64,000 bases of DNA from Hemibagrus wyckioides (Eukaryota > Chordata > Actinopteri > Siluriformes > Bagridae), in assembly GCF_019097595.1 (NCBI RefSeq), contig NC_080710.1:23685780-23749779 (forward strand), given 5' to 3'. The notes under the pieces were generated by a model. It saw only the letters and a list, made by a program, of their open reading frames with translations, made no database searches and was not told the origin of the DNA. Within the stretch, counting starts at the first letter, position 1. Each line of letters opens with the position of its first letter. Both the position numbers and the translations under genes were made by a program. Of this stretch, positions 61,502 to 64,000 are shown in pieces.

Positions 61502-61745
61502 GTCCAGTGTCACCCAAATGAGAATGAGGTTCCCTTCTGAGCCTGGTTCCTCTCAAGGTTTCTTCCTCATATCATCAAAGGGAGTTTTTCCTGGCCTCCG
61601 TCGCCACAGGCTTGCTCATTAGGGAAAAAATAGGGATAATAGTTTAATATTATATTAATAATTTTCTCCCCGTTTATCTAATTTCGTAAAGCGGCTTTGA
61701 GATGAGGTCCGTTTTAAAAGGCGCTATACAAATAAATTGCATTAA
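61502..61745 (-). repeat. SINE-like repeat adjoining the hAT-like element
   Basis: The minus strand shows the order seen at 26045-26277: an 'atttgtatagcgccttttaaa'-like start, 'aaagccgctttacg', 'gaagaaaccttgagaggaacc' and 'gaagggaacctcattctc'. It is inverted relative to that copy. Confidence 0.75.
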
Positions 61746-63100
61746 ATGCTCTTTACATCAGGCGATTGAGATCAAGACCTTCGCATATGGTGTCTGCATG
61801 CCAACATGCCTTCACATGATGTAGATGTCCTGCATTCAGATTCAAATCCTGATGCCTACAAGACTAGACTTATTCAGATTTTAACATCTACCAAAATATT
61901 TATACATACCAATCTACAGAGTTGAGCAGGCTGCTCAGATTGAGGTTACGTTCTATCACATAAATAATATAGCTATATACAGCTATATAAATTTGATACT
62001 GGCCAAGTTGGAATTAAAAAAGTCAGATTCAATGTAAAATGGTGTTGTAGTAGTAGTAATAATAAGAAGAAAAAGGAAAAAATAGATAATTAAATGACCC
62101 ATTTCCACAGTAACGTTTAACATTTACATCTTTTCTAATTTGCTGAGTTATCATGTAGTATGCAATACTATGCTATGCATAAATTTCTATTTAGTACAAC
62201 CCAAATGTAACATAATTTATGTACAAATTGTCATAGGTCACAGTACTCCCCTTTATTCCCAGCACTGAACTGAAACTTGAAGTATTGAGAAATATGTGAT
62301 TACTTGCCTAGAAGGAAAACCAAATGTGTTGGAACCAACTGATTCAGGTTTTAAAATAATTATGCTGGCAGATCTGTGGACATACACAGGACACTACAGT
62401 TACTGTATTTCCATAATTGTATGGGCTATAACTTGAATACTGTGTAACCAATATTCAGTTGACGGTGACCTTCACTAAAAGCAGCTCTGTGAAACGCTAC
62501 AGGCTACATCCAGTTAATATTAACTGCGTTGAGGCAAAAGAGCAAACAATATGTAAAACATGTTTATTTTCACAGCATGTGTACAGTTAAAGGATGTCTA
62601 AGGCTTGATGGAAGGAATGCAAAAAATAAAAACTTTACCTGTAAAAATTGTGATGAACAAGTATACAAGAAATACAACTCTCTTTTTTTTCCCTTCAAAA
62701 CAACAGGAGGTGAAGGTGTTGTAATTTTTCATGCTCCTCTTGCATCTGTTTTTCCACAATTCCACATTTACTTTAATTATGAAACTAAAGCATGAGAATA
62801 CTGACCAAGTGTGCAGTTATTTGAGTAAATCACACTCACAGACTCACACACTACACAGACAGAGCAGCTTTTTAGAGTGCTATAATTTTTCTAATAATAA
62901 TAAAATTAATAATATGAATGTATATATAACAATACAAACAATACAAATGCTGGACACTGGGTCTTTTAAGCCACTACTGTATTACAGAATATTCAAAAAA
63001 GACACATCTAGATCACTCATGAAACCTGGACTTAACACATTTCTATGATTTGATGCATTCACCAAAATGGCTGAAACTAAGTAAACAGAATTCACTGCTA
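61746..63100. other. Intergenic, nothing recognised
   Basis: This is AT-rich DNA without splice-framed exons, RNA genes or clear repeats. ORFs at 62529-62795 and 62731-63048 are low-complexity and lack protein features. Confidence 0.5.
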
Positions 63101-63107
63101 TCACCAC

Positions 63108-63113
63108 TTTATT
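63108..63113 (-). terminator. Polyadenylation signal for the minus-strand gene at 63204-63721
   Basis: TTTATT on the plus strand reads AATAAA on the minus strand, 90 nt beyond the stop codon. Confidence 0.6.
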
Positions 63114-63203
63114 GCTGCAGGGAAATCAATATTGTAAATGAATAAGTAGGAAAGCAATATTGCACAGCCCTTGGTGTTTTGGTTTTGCATTTAAACTAAT
63201 TTG

Positions 63204-63721
63204 TCAGAATGAAGAGTAAAGCCCAAGCCTGCGTGCCGCCTCAGACTTCTTAGGACATTTGAGCTGTGGGAAGGGGTAATACGGGCTCACAGGGGTATGA
63301 GTGGACCGGTAGCTCCCACAGCTCAACTGTCTGGACAGCACAGCAGGTGCAGAGAACTTCCTGAAACCCTCAGATCCACAATCTTCCTGCACTTCATTAC
63401 ACAGATGATGTTTATTGTTATAACCTTCACAGTGCTCAGATAACTGATCACTTGAATCTGTGACCTCCACACTGTGCACTGTGTTATCTGTAGAGGTTGA
63501 TGTTGAGTCTCCGTTGCTGGTCTTGTGGTTGTACAGTCGAATCGAGCAGGTCCTGCGGTACATTCCTAGGTGTGTGCGCCACGTGGCATTGTCTGGGTCC
63601 CTGACAAAGTCAAACTGAGTTTCTTTCACAGATGCCTGCCTCACAAGGGCATGTTGGACCTGTCGCATGGGAACCACGTTGACCAAGGACTTCCCAGAGA
63701 TCTCCTCATTGGTAGATGATG
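63204..63721 (-). CDS. Unrecognised protein, probable last coding exon (5' partial)
   Basis: An open frame of about 172 codons ends at TGA (63204-63206). A plausible acceptor (..TACAATCCAG) lies just upstream at 63722-63723 on the minus strand. The composition is protein-like rather than repeat-like. It is Ser/Thr-rich, has RQ/RR-S sites that look phosphorylatable (RKFSAPAVLSRQLS, RRTCSIRLYNHK), and ends PKKSEAARRLGLYSSF. An AATAAA on the minus strand (TTTATT at 63108-63113) follows 90 nt after the stop, which supports a real terminal exon. The tail looks cytoplasmic and disordered, with no membrane segment or known domain. I do not recognise the gene, and earlier exons lie beyond the window. 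Confidence 0.7.
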
Positions 63722-64000
63722 CTGGATTGTACAACAGATTATAGGAAGATGTAATTAGCTAGAAATCTTACAATAGCAACAAGAAATTGTCCTGACAGAT
63801 TAAATAATACAGTGCAAGTTTGCATAACATACTTAAAATCAAAGAAACATCTGTAAAACTTGCAGTTCATCATGGCAAATAAGAGGTTTTTAGGTCTGTA
63901 TATGATTTTTTCTATTAGTTGTTTTAAGCTCTGGTTTTAAAATGATATTTTCGGTCCTTTTTCTACCCCCATAATCCCACTGATATTTAACTCAGCTGCA

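Overview
This 64 kb window is vertebrate nuclear DNA, almost certainly from a ray-finned (teleost) fish. The evidence is spliced genes with GT-AG introns, a gamma-N crystallin very close to known teleost proteins, and intergenic DNA full of fish-type repeats: Tc1/mariner copies with TA target sites, hAT-like elements, an L2-type LINE, tRNA-derived SINEs and long (TA)n, (GATA)n and (CA)n tracts. The species cannot be settled by eye.

Layout. (1) 1-8869, plus strand: the last seven coding exons of ptprm, encoding the membrane-distal D2 phosphatase domain, followed by a T-rich 3' UTR. (2) 8.9-19.4 kb: intergenic, mostly repeats. (3) 19786-43603, plus strand: the complete eight-exon rheb gene (184 codons, CAAX box CSLM). 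Its first intron holds a Tc1 copy, SINEs and an L2 LINE. (4) 46507-48571, plus strand: the complete four-exon crygn gene, including a 7-codon first exon. (5) 49390-60198, minus strand: the complete nub1 gene, reconstructed as 14 exons and 598 codons, tail-to-tail with crygn. (6) 60.2-63.1 kb: a CpG-rich nub1 promoter with a perfect GTCACGTGAC palindrome, then a precisely bounded hAT-like element. (7) 63204-63721, minus strand: the last coding exon of a gene I do not recognise.

The genes do not form a pathway. rheb (mTORC1 activator), crygn (lens protein) and nub1 (NEDD8/FAT10-to-proteasome adaptor) are neighbours in human 7q36, whereas PTPRM is on human 18p11. The window therefore joins two blocks that are separate in human.

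I found no operon, defence system, CRISPR array or clearly new biological system. The most notable structural feature is a pair of nearly identical, oppositely oriented Tc1 elements on either side of the rheb promoter and exon 1. Both copies carry the same internal stop codon. Several Tc1-class ends abut (TA)n tracts, and three copies of one short element family share the same internal deletion junction.
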